A DNA stretch of 64,000 nucleotides from Magnolia sinica (lineage: Eukaryota; Streptophyta; Magnoliopsida; Magnoliales; Magnoliaceae), in the NCBI RefSeq assembly GCF_029962835.1, contig NC_080585.1, positions 55,787,443-55,851,442 of the forward strand, read 5' to 3'. A program made the position numbers and the translations under genes. The notes under the pieces are model-generated. The model worked only from the letters and a program-made list of their open reading frames with translations, was not told the DNA's origin and searched no databases. Numbering within the stretch: position 1 is the first letter of the stretch; every line of letters begins with the position of its first letter. Of this stretch, positions 39,432-49,509 are shown one piece after another.

Positions 39432-40043
39432 TAACTGTTTCCAATTGGGGTTCAGCCCATTTATAGGCTTGTGCTGATTTTTCTGATGCCTGAAACAATA
39501 TTGTGAATTAAACTGATATTCCGATATTGGAACCAGCAGTTCAGAAAACCAACCAGTGAAATTATAACACTTGCCCCATATTCCGATATTGGAATTTCTT
39601 GTTGAGCACGTAGTAAATGTGCTTTCTCCATGTTAACCACTACGGGGTATATGGCAGAAATCGGGACGGCAGGGAAGAATATATTTGATATATGAACAAA
39701 TAAAGAGAGAAACAATTATGAAGAGTACATCCATACGAGGACAATGAGGTATATAAAAACTTTAAATTCAAGATGAGAAAGAAAGGCTTTAAAACTAAGA
39801 ACAAATTTGCACTCAATCATCCATGCCAAATAAATGATGGATAACTCTTTGTGGTCCATTGATCAAAGGTTAGGATCTTCCAATCATGAATATTTTTTTA
39901 GCACACCCCCATCAGCTATGGGGCTTATCAGATAAACAGATTGGATTAACAAACCATGGCCCCACATGTAGGGAATCCTGCCCCTCCACAATGTATGTTC
40001 ACTAATGAGCAGTGTCCTATCATTCTTCCTAAAAATAGTAAAT
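39432..40043. other. No gene recognised
   Basis: AT-rich intergenic or intron-like sequence. It contains a short repeated word 'cgatattgg' at about 39,521 and 39,583. Open frames on the minus strand at 39,461-39,715 and 39,884-40,135 show no recognisable domain. Confidence 0.5.
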
Positions 40044-40467
40044 AGATTCTTGATATGGCACATCAATCCTTCTAATCCCCCTACAATTACATTTAAGCCA
40101 ATTAATACTGTAAAAACTGAAAGTAGATCACCCACTAAAAGAGATCTAACATGCCATAAATATCAACATTCTTTCAAGAAAAATTCTGCATTGGACTATC
40201 TCTTAGTACTGCACCAAGAATCAAACTCACTGGAAAAGGAACATATTAAAAAAGCAGATTCTTGATATGGCACATCAATCCTTCTAATCCCCCTACAATT
40301 ACATTTAAGCCAATTAATACTGTAAAAACTGAAAGTAGATCACCCACTAAAAGAGATCTAACATGCCATAAATATCAACATTCTTTCAAGAAAAATTCTG
40401 CATTGGACTATCTCTTAGTACTGCACCAAGAATCAAACTCACTGGAAAAGGAACATATTAAAAAAGC
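40044..40467. repeat. Perfect 212-bp tandem duplication
   Basis: 40,044-40,255 and 40,256-40,467 appear identical ('agattcttgatatggcacat' to 'aaaaaagc'). The open frames in it are duplicated with it and are not considered genes. Confidence 0.96.
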
Positions 40468-40526
40468 ACCTGTCTGAAAGTTTAGAGTCCATGGTAATCT
40501 TTTTTTCTTTTTTTCTTTTTTAAAAG

Positions 40527-40962
40527 TCTTGATGCCAATCTTGTACTCCTTACTCAATGGAACGCTTGCATCCCTGAGATCGAAATAAGAACCACTATGA
40601 CAACATATTGGATGCATACACCAGATGAGCAACATAACACATGCATAAAGAAAGAACATTCTTTGGAAAACCCCCTTCTCCAATAATGAGACAAATTGCC
40701 GCCTACTTTCCAAGTGCAAATCTTCCCAATTTCATATTCCTAGACAAGTCTGCATCACAGACAGAGAGGACCTGAATACATAATGATCGCAATAATTGCA
40801 GTAAAGGAACAGAGTTGAAGTTAGAGTTGAAGTTGTGAATCTAGACAAAGAACCCTTGGTATTAGCATTTGATAGATCATCGCCATCTCATTCTCCGAAG
40901 CGATCAAGAACCAAAATGACAAGGACCTTGCAGGTCTATCCATCTGGAGCCATTAAAGAAGC
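40527..40962. repeat. ~430-bp segmental duplicate, copy 1
   Basis: Matches 41,066-41,466 in direct orientation, with many substitutions and indels. Shared words include 'gccaatcttgtact', 'actatgacaacatatt', 'gcctactttccaagtgcaaa', 'tagacaagtctgcatcacag' and 'gatcgcaataattgcagtaa'. The divergence shows an older event than the 212-bp duplication next to it. Confidence 0.88.
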
Positions 40963-41065
40963 GAAAAAAGATAAATAGACTTTGCAAACATCTGAAATAA
41001 CCACCAACAGAATAAAACAAAACAAAACACTGCAATGAGACCCCCTTATAGCAAGCAGCAAGCCA

Positions 41066-41466
41066 TGCTGCCAATCTTGTACTTGTTACTCGATGGAACA
41101 CACTCGCATCCTCGAGATCCAAGTAAGAACCACTATGACAACATATTAAATGCGATGAGCAACATAACACAAGCATAAAGAAATTCATTGCAAAACCCTC
41201 TTCTACAATAATGAGACATTGTTGCCTACTTTCCAAGTGCAAATCTTCCCAACTCCATATTCCTAGACAAGTCTGCATCACAGACAGGGAGGGGCTAAAG
41301 ACATAATGATCGCAATAATTGCAGTAAAGGAACAGAGTTGTGAATTTAGACAAACAACCATCCATATTAGCGTTGACAGATCATCACTGTCTCATTCTCT
41401 GAGGCAATCAAGAACCAAATGACAAGCATCTTGCAGGTATATCTATATGGAACCATGAAAGAACCA
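41066..41466. repeat. ~400-bp segmental duplicate, copy 2
   Basis: Partner of 40,527-40,962, offset about 535 bp. The minus-strand open frame at 40,904-41,365 lies across it and has no recognisable domain. Confidence 0.88.
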
Positions 41467-41551
41467 AAAATGATAGATCATGACCATAGCATGAAACAAT
41501 TCATGAATAAATATCATGCCCCACAAGCTCGATCCTCAACCATTCCATGTT

Positions 41552-41638
41552 CTATGACAACCCTATGCTGATTTGGGAGTTGGCATCTTCTGTTTGCTGG
41601 GATAAAGCTTTAAAGTCGGCAAATAATTGCACACCAAT
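41552..41638 (-). pseudogene. Terminal-exon-like fragment, unrecognised protein
   Basis: The minus strand has a good acceptor ('ttgtcttttcag') immediately before a 28-codon open frame, IGVQLFADFKALSQQTEDAN then SQISIGLS and TAG (41,554-41,552). The polypyrimidine tract, the AG and the protein-like composition suggest a real 3' exon or a captured one. I do not recognise the family. The upstream partner exon, which would lie at higher coordinates, is not identified. It lies in the same orientation as the AFB, NDB and RPT3 fragments. Confidence 0.4.
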
Positions 41639-41699
41639 CTGAAAAGACAAACACACACAGATTTCACAAACAACTGACAACATAAACCACAATCAGAAT

Positions 41700-42490
41700 T
41701 AAAGAATTGAAACTCTGCAATGAAACCCCCTAAAGCATAAAGGTAATGGTAATTTTATTGGGGAAAAAAAAAAAGAAAAAGAAAAAAAAGCCAAGATGGG
41801 GCAAAAGCTACAACCCAAAGAAAGGAATATACAAGAGGCCCATTCCAATACATCCCTGTTAGAGACACCCTAAACCATGTCAGGTAAGACAGCGTATATA
41901 TTGGAAACATGAAAGAACCAAAACTAGTCACTTTATCAGCTAATCACAAAGGGCAACTCTAATAATGTAAACTCTCCAATGGAATCTAATGGAGGATCAA
42001 ACCACCAAGTCCTATATATACTGATTCTACGTTTTCTTCATGTTACTCCCTAGAGCATGTCTATCTCTGTGTACAAATAAAACAATCATGTTGATGGTAT
42101 ATATGCAGGATATTCCTTATATGGCAGAATATACGCAATGGTAAGGATATATGCAGGAAATTCCTCATATGGCAGAATATACTCAATGGTAAGGGTATAT
42201 ACATGTTCAGCTATATACACAACCATATGACTGTGTATTGAGCCCCAAGAGAGTACACAACATATTATGAGAATAATTTGAGTTATTTCCTATTTATAGA
42301 GTTTTATCAATACTGTGGGAGATCCTCACCGCTACTATTTAGGGCAAGTGCATTTGCACTTTTGCCAATCCACACATGTTAGTTCTAGCAGTTCAAAGGC
42401 AATGGGAGTTGTCCATAAATTTTGGGTAGCCTAGTTTTGCATAAATCAAGGGAATGACTTGAATATAAAAAGGGATATTTGTACACAACT
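41700..42490. other. No gene recognised; ~49-bp duplication near 42.1 kb
   Basis: Contains an A-rich tract (41,763-41,791) and two similar ~49-bp stretches: 'atatatgcagga' followed by 'atatggcagaatata' and 'caatggtaagg', at about 42,099 and 42,148. Confidence 0.6.
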
Positions 42491-42493
42491 TAC

Positions 42494-42559
42494 CTGCATA
42501 GGGAAACTTTCTATTGGTGAGTCGATACATCAGTTTATTCTTTGGTGATTTCTTTGGGG
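42494..42559 (-). pseudogene. Short exon-like segment, unrecognised
   Basis: The minus strand is bounded by an acceptor-like 'gatttgcag' and a consensus donor (CAG then gtaagt at 42,493-42,488). It is 66 bp with one frame open (PKKSPKNKLMYRLTNRKFPY then A). It lies ~110 bp downstream of the AFB-like fragment in the same orientation. No family is recognised. Confidence 0.3.
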
Positions 42560-42671
42560 CTGCAAATCAGTAGGTAGGCTTTCAATTTTGGAACGGTGTA
42601 TGGGCTGGTGCTAAGGATTTGAAATAACATCGGTAATTATTTTGGAATCTGATTCCACAATTTGAAAGCAT

Positions 42672-42763
42672 CCATAGATGTGAAGCTTTCAGGGAAGCAA
42701 CTTAGCCAGCTGCCCCCAAGATCATCAACCCCATTCTCCTGTATGTACAGCTCAGTCAAATTC
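42672..42763 (-). pseudogene. TIR1/AFB auxin-receptor F-box LRR exon fragment
   Basis: On the minus strand, after an acceptor-like 'gggttacag' the sequence translates as (R)NLTELYIQENGVDDLGGSW then LSCFPESFTSM. This matches the conserved LRR segment of the TIR1/AFB auxin co-receptor family (pattern C-R-N-L-x-E-L-x-x-x-E-x-x-x-D-D-x-x-G-x-W-L-S-x-F-P-x-x-x-T-S-L). The splice phase also fits, with the Arg codon split across the junction. In intact proteins the LRR domain binds auxin and Aux/IAA degrons in the SCF ubiquitin ligase. Here only ~31 codons survive: after FTSM the reading departs from the family and soon meets a stop. The F-box and other LRRs are absent. It is a fragment, probably captured or duplicated with adjacent intron. 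Confidence 0.6.
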
Positions 42764-42799
42764 CTGTAACCCATATCAAATTTCAGGATCTTCGACAAA

Positions 42800-43640
42800 C
42801 AGCGTAACTAGCAAAAAAAAAAGTCTACTGTGAGACAATGTTAACCTTTCCATTTGTGGCCTATAGTAGGAGAATCAAGTGACCCGCATTGAACTGAAAA
42901 AGAGAACTGATAACCTCCAGGCACCTCTACCACAATTTGTAGTACAGGTGTTCAGCCACGAAATGGAAAAAGAAAAGGAAAAAAAAAAACTTTTTTACAT
43001 CTCAGAGCTAAAAAATGCCTAGTACTGCAGATAGCAGTATAGGTGCCTGTAGGTGGTCAGTTCCGATTGAGAGAAGTCCCAGATTTGTTGGTAAAAGGAT
43101 CTTCAAATCCAGGGGATTCTCAGGGCACAATCTGTCCACTGGGATGCAATGGATGAATGGTCTGGATTACTGATCCATGGGCATCACTTATCCTAATTGA
43201 AATTCGGCATGCAATAAGCAAAGTCGCAAGTTGCATATAATGTATTACGCTAATGCTATGTTCTCGAACAATACCAAAGCTGCAGGTTGCCTGTAACATA
43301 ATCCAATCCACCCCTGATGCTACTGCACTTTCTCAGAAAGGGCCAAATTATTCTGATGGTTGAGTTTGCAAGGCCACAATTACCGTTGCCACTGATAATC
43401 AAGACATTCCTCTAGTGGTCCAACAATACTAAAACCATACCATCCAAAATCCCAACCATCCAATTGATGGCGAGCCCTTGAACAGCTGAAATTTAAAACA
43501 ATTGATTGAGGCTCATAATCCAATTGATGGTCAAATTGATGGCGAGCCCTTATCTACAATAGCAACAAGGCCCTGTGGTTGCAGATGATATAGTTTTAAA
43601 TTGGCAGGGCATTGCAGGAAAGAAAAGAAAGCAAAGGGTA
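42800..43640. other. Intron-like sequence, no gene recognised
   Basis: AT-rich with A-runs (42,812-42,821 and 42,980-42,989). The phrase 'caattgatgg' is repeated at 43,460 and 43,520 with 'cgagccctt' after each. Confidence 0.5.
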
Positions 43641-44030
43641 TAGATGGGTTCCAAGTCACAGTTACTGACCATGAAACTAATATCATCAAAGATGGGTTGC
43701 TGCCCACTGTGGCTATATCTAAATTACCAAGATCATTTAGTCGGTTGCCATTGCTTTGACTTTGCAAGTCAATCATTGTTATGGGTGATGCATTAGAAAT
43801 TAAAACCTTGAAAGAACCACATCCCATGAGTTAAATAAAATAAAAAAGAAGAAGAAGAAGAGGCCTTTCACCACAATACAGAACTCTTGAAAAACACACT
43901 AACCTTTGAGGCAGCAAGTTTGGGTCCTCAGATAACATCATATTCTGACTATCAGTTTTATGAAGCCAATATAGGGATTGGGCTTGTTGCTCACTACCCA
44001 CTTCTAATGGTAAATTCATGCCATTCTTAA
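43640..44030 (-). pseudogene. Two exon-like open segments, unrecognised
   Basis: The minus strand has two protein-like stretches. One (about 44,020-43,904) reads MNLPLEVGSEQQAQSLYWLH then KTDSQNMMLSEDPNLLPQ and ends at a donor-like 'CAAAG/gttagtg'. The other (about 43,805-43,650) follows an acceptor-like 'ctttcaag' and includes ITMIDLQSQSNGNRLNDLGN. The spacing and splice-like borders suggest adjacent exons of one gene fragment. I do not recognise the protein. It lies between the AFB and NDB fragments in the same orientation. It could be chance open reading in intron DNA. Confidence 0.3.
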
Positions 44031-44162
44031 ATCCAAATGAAGGGCCCAAGATCCATAAACTAAATCCTTAAACCATGCAACATGCCACCACATTGACAAC
44101 AACAAAAATTTCCAGCAATGCTTCAAAGCTATGAATTATTAAAACTGAGCAAGAAAAACCAC

Positions 44163-44435
44163 CTGAGCAGGTGCAGGAAGATTCTTCATCTGTAAATCCA
44201 CACGAGACAGAGCTGACTTGAACCCTTCAATATCTAACTTGATAGATTTTTTTTCTCTCATTCCCCTTGGAATCATTCAACAGATCAACAACATTGCGCA
44301 TATGCTTATTTTTCAAATACTGGTCCACTTGAGGGTACCTCACACAAATATCGTCGATAACATCTCAGAATTCTTTAATAGTTAAGAGTGCCAGATTTGT
44401 CTGTCCGCAACATTAAATATCACAGAAACATCTTC
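44163..44435 (-). pseudogene. Type II external NAD(P)H dehydrogenase (NDB) EF-hand exon, degenerate
   Basis: A 273-bp minus-strand exon between an acceptor (…gcttttag, before 44,435) and a GT donor after CAG (44,163). With frame shifts allowed it reads EDVSVIFNVADR, KSGTL, TIKEF-stop-DVIDDICVRYPQ, VDQYLKNKHMRNVVDLLNDS, KGNE and LDIEGFKSALSRVDLQMKNL then PAPAQ. This is the EF-hand/linker region specific to plant NDB-type alternative NAD(P)H dehydrogenases on the outer face of the inner mitochondrial membrane, and the exon border after PA-x-AQ agrees with that family. Disablements are an extra or missing base in the EF-loop, a +1 before TIKEF, an in-frame TGA where Gln is expected, and a +1 in an A-run after KGNE. 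No FAD/NADH-binding exons or C-terminal exon were found nearby. Confidence 0.78.
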
Positions 44436-44459
44436 CTAAAAGCATGTCAGCACGAGATG

Positions 44460-45860
44460 AAACACGTTAACAGATTACATTAATATGTGATTATATGCTA
44501 GATTAGTAAGAAATGTGAGAAAATGAATTGATCTCAGCAAGTATAATTTGGTATGGTAATTTCACATCTATCAACAGAAGCAACGGAAAGAAGGGAAAAT
44601 TGGAGAAGAAGAGAAAGGAACAAGTGAAGAAAACTGCGGTAACAGCTGATCTTCTTCTATTAGTAGTGTAAAGAACGCTAACCGTCGCAGGTGAAGGGAA
44701 GAGAGGCTCGGCTATATCCTAAATAAGATAGGGAGACCTCCCTCCCTCCCTCTCTATTTCTCTCAAAAGTTCTCTCCTCCTCTAACAGTTCCATTAGCTC
44801 TTTATGTCAGCCTTGAAGAAATGAGGGACAGACCTGCTGTTTCACGATACCCTTGTACAGGAATATGCATCCAGAAGCTATCATTTTTAGGTTTTCACTT
44901 CCCAAAGGTCAATTTATTCTATTTATTATTAAAATGGTTCAACATGTTCAAATGAAAGTTGAACCAAAGAAGCTTAGAAAACATATTTTTCTAGTGCAAC
45001 CTACAGTCCAACTTTTAATCATTTGTTCACACAGTCAATATGAGGTCATGAATGCCCCCAAGTGATGCTAAACAATGACCTGTTGTCACAAACAATGTAC
45101 GTAACTTGGAAAAGGAGAAGGAGACAAAAGGCAATGGTTGACAAACAACATTGTTGCACTCTTCCACTTCAATTGATCAAAGTGTCCACCGTGGAAGAAA
45201 AGCTTTTTTCTAGCTCTAGAAAAACATAGTGATTTGCTTGGACAAGGAACATGAGTAGCAGAAAACCCACGTCTCATAGCCATGGTTGAGGGCTACAAGG
45301 TAGCAGCATTCACTCAACTTTAAGAACATGTTGTGTATTTTAGGTTCAGCCACTTCCAAATTCCTTTCCACTAGCCAATAAAATAAATAATAAGAAAGGA
45401 TGAACTTGTGGACAACATTATATGATATACAAGGTCAAGTTCACAACAGCCCAAAACAATGCAAGGAACCCATCATCCAATATTAGTGTAAACAACTAAG
45501 CCTTCATCAGGACCACTAGTAGAGAGACAGGTGAGTTCCCAATTAGTGTAGGCTTGCACCAAGTTAGTTATGGACAAGTTAACGAGACATTTGCAGGAAG
45601 AGATCTCAAGGTCAATTACCTTAGAAGAAAACTAGAGAAAAGGTTGTCAAGTGCAAGACATACCAAGTCAATTTCAGAACATTCACCAAAGATGTTTTTC
45701 AACAGGAACATATTATCCTTATGAAAGCTTTAAAATGTTCTTTTTCCTGTCAATGATTTTCATAATTCCATTTGGCTGCCACTTGATCCCCTATGTCAAG
45801 CAATCATCATAATGGATATCTAATTACCCATAAACAGATAGATGCTAAGACGGGCATACC
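44460..45860. other. No gene recognised
   Basis: Intergenic or intron-like. It includes a CT-rich patch (44,735-44,778, 'ctccctccctccctctc') that could be a Y-patch, but no TATA and coding unit could be tied to it. The open frame 45,086-45,283 (minus) shows no known motif. Confidence 0.5.
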
Positions 45861-45879
45861 TGTGGAACCATCCATTCAC

Positions 45880-46310
45880 CATGACTTCTTTGAGAGAGCT
45901 TCTCCATTCGAGTTCCATAGTTTCAAAAGTAAGATACTCTCTAAGCTATCTTGAGAGTAATGCTCTATGTAAACTATAGCATTTGAAAACACTCCAGAAG
46001 TGTTAAAGGCTCCAGCAGTGTTATTTCTTCTCTCAATTTGTGTTAGACAAGCAAAGACAATACAGATCAATTGCTTAAGTTATAGTAGAAGCAATTGTTG
46101 AAGATGCCTTTGATCATGAATGGGTGATCGTAGTTGTGATGATAGTTTCACAGGCATTATGAGCACAAAAGGGCCTGAAAAAAATAATTCAAGTGAAAAA
46201 GAAAATTACCCTAATTCAAAAAACAAGCTATTGCTTACATTTGTATAAAAAGTTTATGCAGCAAGGTGACAGTATCGAAGTTAGATTGGTCATGGTCTTA
46301 CTTTCAAATC
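45880..46310. repeat. ~540-bp local repeat, copy 1
   Basis: Shares with 46,430-46,840 the words 'catagtttcaaaagta', 'ctctatgtaaa', 'catttgaaaacac' and 'agcaaggtgaca' in the same order. Its minus-strand frame (CLTQI..RR then GVFSNA and ILLLKLWN) is also shared, so the frame similarity is due to duplication. Confidence 0.8.
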
Positions 46311-46429
46311 CTCAACTTTACAAAGAGAATAAATTTCAAAGGAGTTCAGAGAAGTAACCTTACTATTACAACTAGACGTCCCTCATGTTAATCGGCCGGG
46401 AGGAAAAAAAAAACATCATTATGATGTGA

Positions 46430-46840
46430 AAAAACCAACAAACCATTGGATTCCATAGTTTCAAAAGTAAAATATTTTCTAAGCTCTCTTGAAAGTTAAG
46501 CTCTATGTAAAGTCCAGCATTTGAAAACACCCCATAAGAATCAAAGGCTCTAACGGCGCTGGTTCTTCTTGATATTTGGGTCAAACAAACAAAACAATAA
46601 ACATGCATAACTGATATAGAAACAATTGCTCAGTGATACAAGTTGTAGGATGTTAGTTGTTTTCACAAACATCAAAAGCATGAGAGCGCATGAAAAAAAA
46701 AAATTTAACGGAAGAGAAAACGACCTTAATTCGAAAAACAAACAATTGCTTAACAAGAGCAGGACTGCCACCATGTGCACAAATAGTTTATGAAGCAAGG
46801 TGACACCATCAAAGTTAGATTGGTCGCCGTCTTGATTCGA
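46430..46840. repeat. ~540-bp local repeat, copy 2
   Basis: Partner of 45,880-46,310. Its left flank (46,318-46,440: 'gagaataaatttcaaaggag', 'catcattatgatgtgaaa') is repeated again at 47,071-47,190. Confidence 0.8.
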
Positions 46841-47029
46841 AAATATTTCTTTTTGAGATTTTAACACACCATTAGTGAGGAGTTCAGAAACATACCCTTA
46901 CTATATAGAAGCAATTACTAAGTAATACAAGTGTGTAGGATGATTTTCGCACACCATTAGTGAGGAGCAGTGACGAAACGACAAGATTTCAAGAGTCTTC
47001 AGCTGACAAGATAAACAACTTTCAGCGAC

Positions 47030-47290
47030 ACACTTAAAGGTCACTACCAATGAGCCCTAAGGACTTCTCAAAGAGAATAACTTTCAAAGGAGTTCAAAAA
47101 GGCACCCTTACTATTAGAACTAGACATCCTTCAAGTTAATTGGCAAAAAAAAAAAAGACATCATTATGATGTGAAATAACCAACAAACCATTGGATTCCT
47201 TAGTTTCAAAAGTAATATATTTTCTAAGCTCCCTTCAAAGCTAAGCTCTATGTAAAGTTCAGCATCTAAAAACTTCTCGCTCTCTTCATT
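47030..47290. repeat. Local repeat, copy 3 (partial)
   Basis: Third, truncated copy. 'gagaataactttcaaaggag', 'catcattatgatgtgaaa', 'cttagtttcaaaagtaatat' and 'gctctatgtaaag' appear about 745 bp after copy 2. Confidence 0.75.
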
Positions 47291-47404
47291 TTCTAAGCTC
47301 TTTCAAGTCTTTGCTTTTCCTCTTTTTTTGTACTCTTTCTTCCCATTCTAAATTTGTTATAGCAACAATGATAAACACCACACTTGTAAATTTGAAATTT
47401 TCTT

Positions 47405-47570
47405 TTGTTTTATAACGACATGGTGTCCCCGCTCCTTTAAGGCGAGACTATTCCCTGCGAAAGCACATAATCACCGAACTCGTGTTTTAGGGAAGGAAAC
47501 CCACAACCAAAGCCGTACTCCCAAACTCATGACGGGTAATCCACAAGGAGGGGAACCAAACTTGGAGTAA
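47405..47570 (-). repeat. tRNA-like/SINE-like repeat fragments
   Basis: 'ttataacgacatggtgtccc' with 'aaggcgagac' starts a truncated copy of the SINE-like element seen at 49,244 and 50,050. It is followed by partial 82-bp tRNA-like units ('gggtaatccacaaggagggg'). Confidence 0.6.
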
Positions 47571-47879
47571 GCAATTTTTATACAAGGTAATATCGTCTAC
47601 CCATATGAGGACTTTGATACTAGCGAGGGTTTAACTAATTTGATCTAAATTTACTCATAGAATTCTAGAGTTTAACATTTAATCCACTATTGATAGATAA
47701 CACAATCCTCTTACTCGACTTCTAAATTTCCCCCCCTAGCCACTTTGACAATAGAAAGTATAGATTGGAATATAAGGATCAAAGGCTTTGATGTATTGAT
47801 TTTATTTTAGCATAGATCGTCCTTTTGATATTCTTCTTATCAATTTATTTCTTAATCATTAAAATTTTCCTAGTGTTTG

Positions 47880-48560
47880 ATTCTGGCGCAGAATCCTTTT
47901 GAAGATAATGCATAAAATTTGTCTATTTTAAATGATGCCCCAGTATTTTCAGCTAAAAAAAGATTTTGTTATGAGTGACTTCCTAATCCAAGCCTAACTT
48001 CATCTTCGGGTAAGAGTCTGACTGTTCTTATTTGTCTTGATCCTAATTAAAGATCGACGGTTATTACTTTGATTCCACGACTAATGAACCCTTGTGTAAA
48101 GTGGTGTGAGATTTTGCCTATTGAAGTTAGTCCAATAAAAAGTAAGTCATGTGCACATTCATGGGACCTTACCTGAAAATGATCACGGGGAAGGAGTAAA
48201 GTGATAAGAGGCAGCAAGGCAGGATTTCTACTTCGAATAGGGGATGCAGATGGACTTTTTGGTCGAACAAACAACTTATAGGCAATCAGAGTCGGTCAAC
48301 CAACACCCAATGATAAGCCCCTTCGGGGGTTTGGGCTAGCCTGGCCCCTAATAGATCCACTTTGAAGAAAAAATAGATCTATATATTGAAGTTTGGGCCG
48401 AAGGCTTTGACTAGAAACACCATGCCGTTTATGTAATTATGTTGGTCTAGAAGTAGCTCCCATGCTTCGGGAGTCGCCACTGCAAAATACGACGACCTAA
48501 TCAAGAGAGCTAAAAGCCAGGGCCGCCCGGAGTGCGCTATAGTGCGCCTTACTAGATTGG
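47880..48560. other. Possible organelle-derived (mitochondrial-like) insert
   Basis: Composition and word use differ from the surroundings, with GC-rich hairpins ('agccccttcgggggtttggg', 'ggagtgcgctatagtgcgcc') and phrases such as 'cttcgggagtcgcca' and 'agggccgcccgg' resembling plant mitochondrial intergenic DNA. No organelle gene is recognised, so this is only a suggestion. Confidence 0.25.
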
Positions 48561-48569
48561 GGCTCCGTT

Positions 48570-48790
48570 TTTCAGCAGATATGATGTCCCCCTATTACTG
48601 CAAGCATGTAACGGAACTCACTAAAAGGAAAGGAGAGACAAACAAAGCAATGCCCACAATGGAGTCAATCCGTTATTCATCAACAGATGAAACTCTCATT
48701 CAGTCGTTAAGCATCACTAGCTTACCCCTATAAGGGTGGGATGAAGCTTGAAAGGAATGGATGGGCATAGGCTAAATAGTGAACGCAAAA
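48570..48790 (-). mobile_element. SINE-like copy, diverged/partial
   Basis: Contains 'cagtcgttaagcatcac', 'cccctataagggtggga', 'gcttgaaaggaatgga' and 'gggcataggctaaatag', matching the 5' half (minus strand) of the element at 49,244-49,440. The remainder is different sequence. Confidence 0.55.
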
Positions 48791-48830
48791 TTGAGGGTTT
48801 CAAGAGTCTCCAGATGTGAGGATTAAAATT

Positions 48831-48871
48831 TTAAAATAAATAAATAAATAAATAAAATAAAAAATAAAAAA
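48831..48871. repeat. A/T-rich simple repeat (AAAT)n
   Basis: 'aaaataaataaataaataaa' and degenerate continuation. Confidence 0.9.
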
Positions 48872-48895
48872 CTTCCCCTATTACACCACGTGCAT

Positions 48896-49190
48896 CGAGT
48901 AATCCACAGGGAGGGGAATCAAACTCCTGTCCGTGGGGAGCAAACCCACGACCAAAGTCATTCGCCCAAACTCATGATGGGTAATCCACGGGAAAGGGAA
49001 TCGAACTCGTGTCTGTGGCGAGCAAACCCACGACCAAAGCCATTCTCCCGAACTCGTGTCTGTGGGGAGCAAACGCACGACCAAAGTCGTTCTCTCGAAC
49101 TCGTGACCGGTAACCCATGGAAAGGGGAAACGAACTCGTGTCTGTGGGGAGCAAACCCAAGACCAAAGCCATTCACCCAAACTCGTGACG
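48896..49190 (-). repeat. tRNA-like ~82-bp tandem units, cluster 1
   Basis: Units of the form 'gtaatccac(g/a)gg', 'gaggggaatcgaactcgtgt', 'ctgtggggagcaaacccacg', 'accaaagtcgttcgcccaaa'. On the minus strand each includes 'gagttcgattcccct', which nearly matches the RNA polymerase III B-box (GGTTCGANNCC). One unit is truncated to ~55 bp (about 49,044-49,098). Open frames across it only reflect the repetition. Confidence 0.8.
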
Positions 49191-49199
49191 GATTTTGGG

Positions 49200-49440
49200 A
49201 ATTTTTTTATTTATTTATTTATTATTATTATTATTATTATTTTGAAAGACATGGTGTCCCTACCCCTTTAAGGTGAGACCATTCCCTATAGATGCAAGCA
49301 ATCGCCCGCCAACCACGTGCGTCGGAAAATCCACGGGGAGGAAATCGAACTCAGTCGTTAAGCGTCACGAGCATACGCTTATAGGGGCAGGATCAGGCTT
49401 GAAGGAATGAACAGGCATAGGCTTAATAGAGAACACTGAA
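49200..49440 (-). mobile_element. SINE-like element with (TTA)n tail
   Basis: Read on the minus strand: 'aagcctatgcctgttcattc', 'cttaacgactgagttcgatt' (B-box-like), 'tcctccccgtggattttcc', 'ggcgggcgattgcttgcatc', 'ggtctcaccttaaaggggta' and 'gggacaccatgtctttc', then an A/T-rich tail of AAT repeats (49,205-49,242). The B-box-like head plus a simple A-rich tail fits a tRNA-derived SINE. No target-site duplication was resolved. Confidence 0.6.
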
Positions 49441-49509
49441 ATTGAAGGATGAAATTTCAAAAATATCCAAATGTGAGGATTAAAAACAAAAACTTTCCCT
49501 GATACATAG

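Noticed and set aside
40904..41365. 153-residue open frame on the minus strand as a gene
   Set aside because: It covers a diverged segmental duplicate, has no recognisable domain, and the other copy does not keep the frame.
43845..43862. (GAA)n run as a regulatory element
   Set aside because: Short simple repeat with no associated promoter or splice context.
48881..49276. Overlapping 66-128 residue open frames on both strands
   Set aside because: They are generated by the tRNA-like tandem units and simple-repeat tail; internal repetition explains them.
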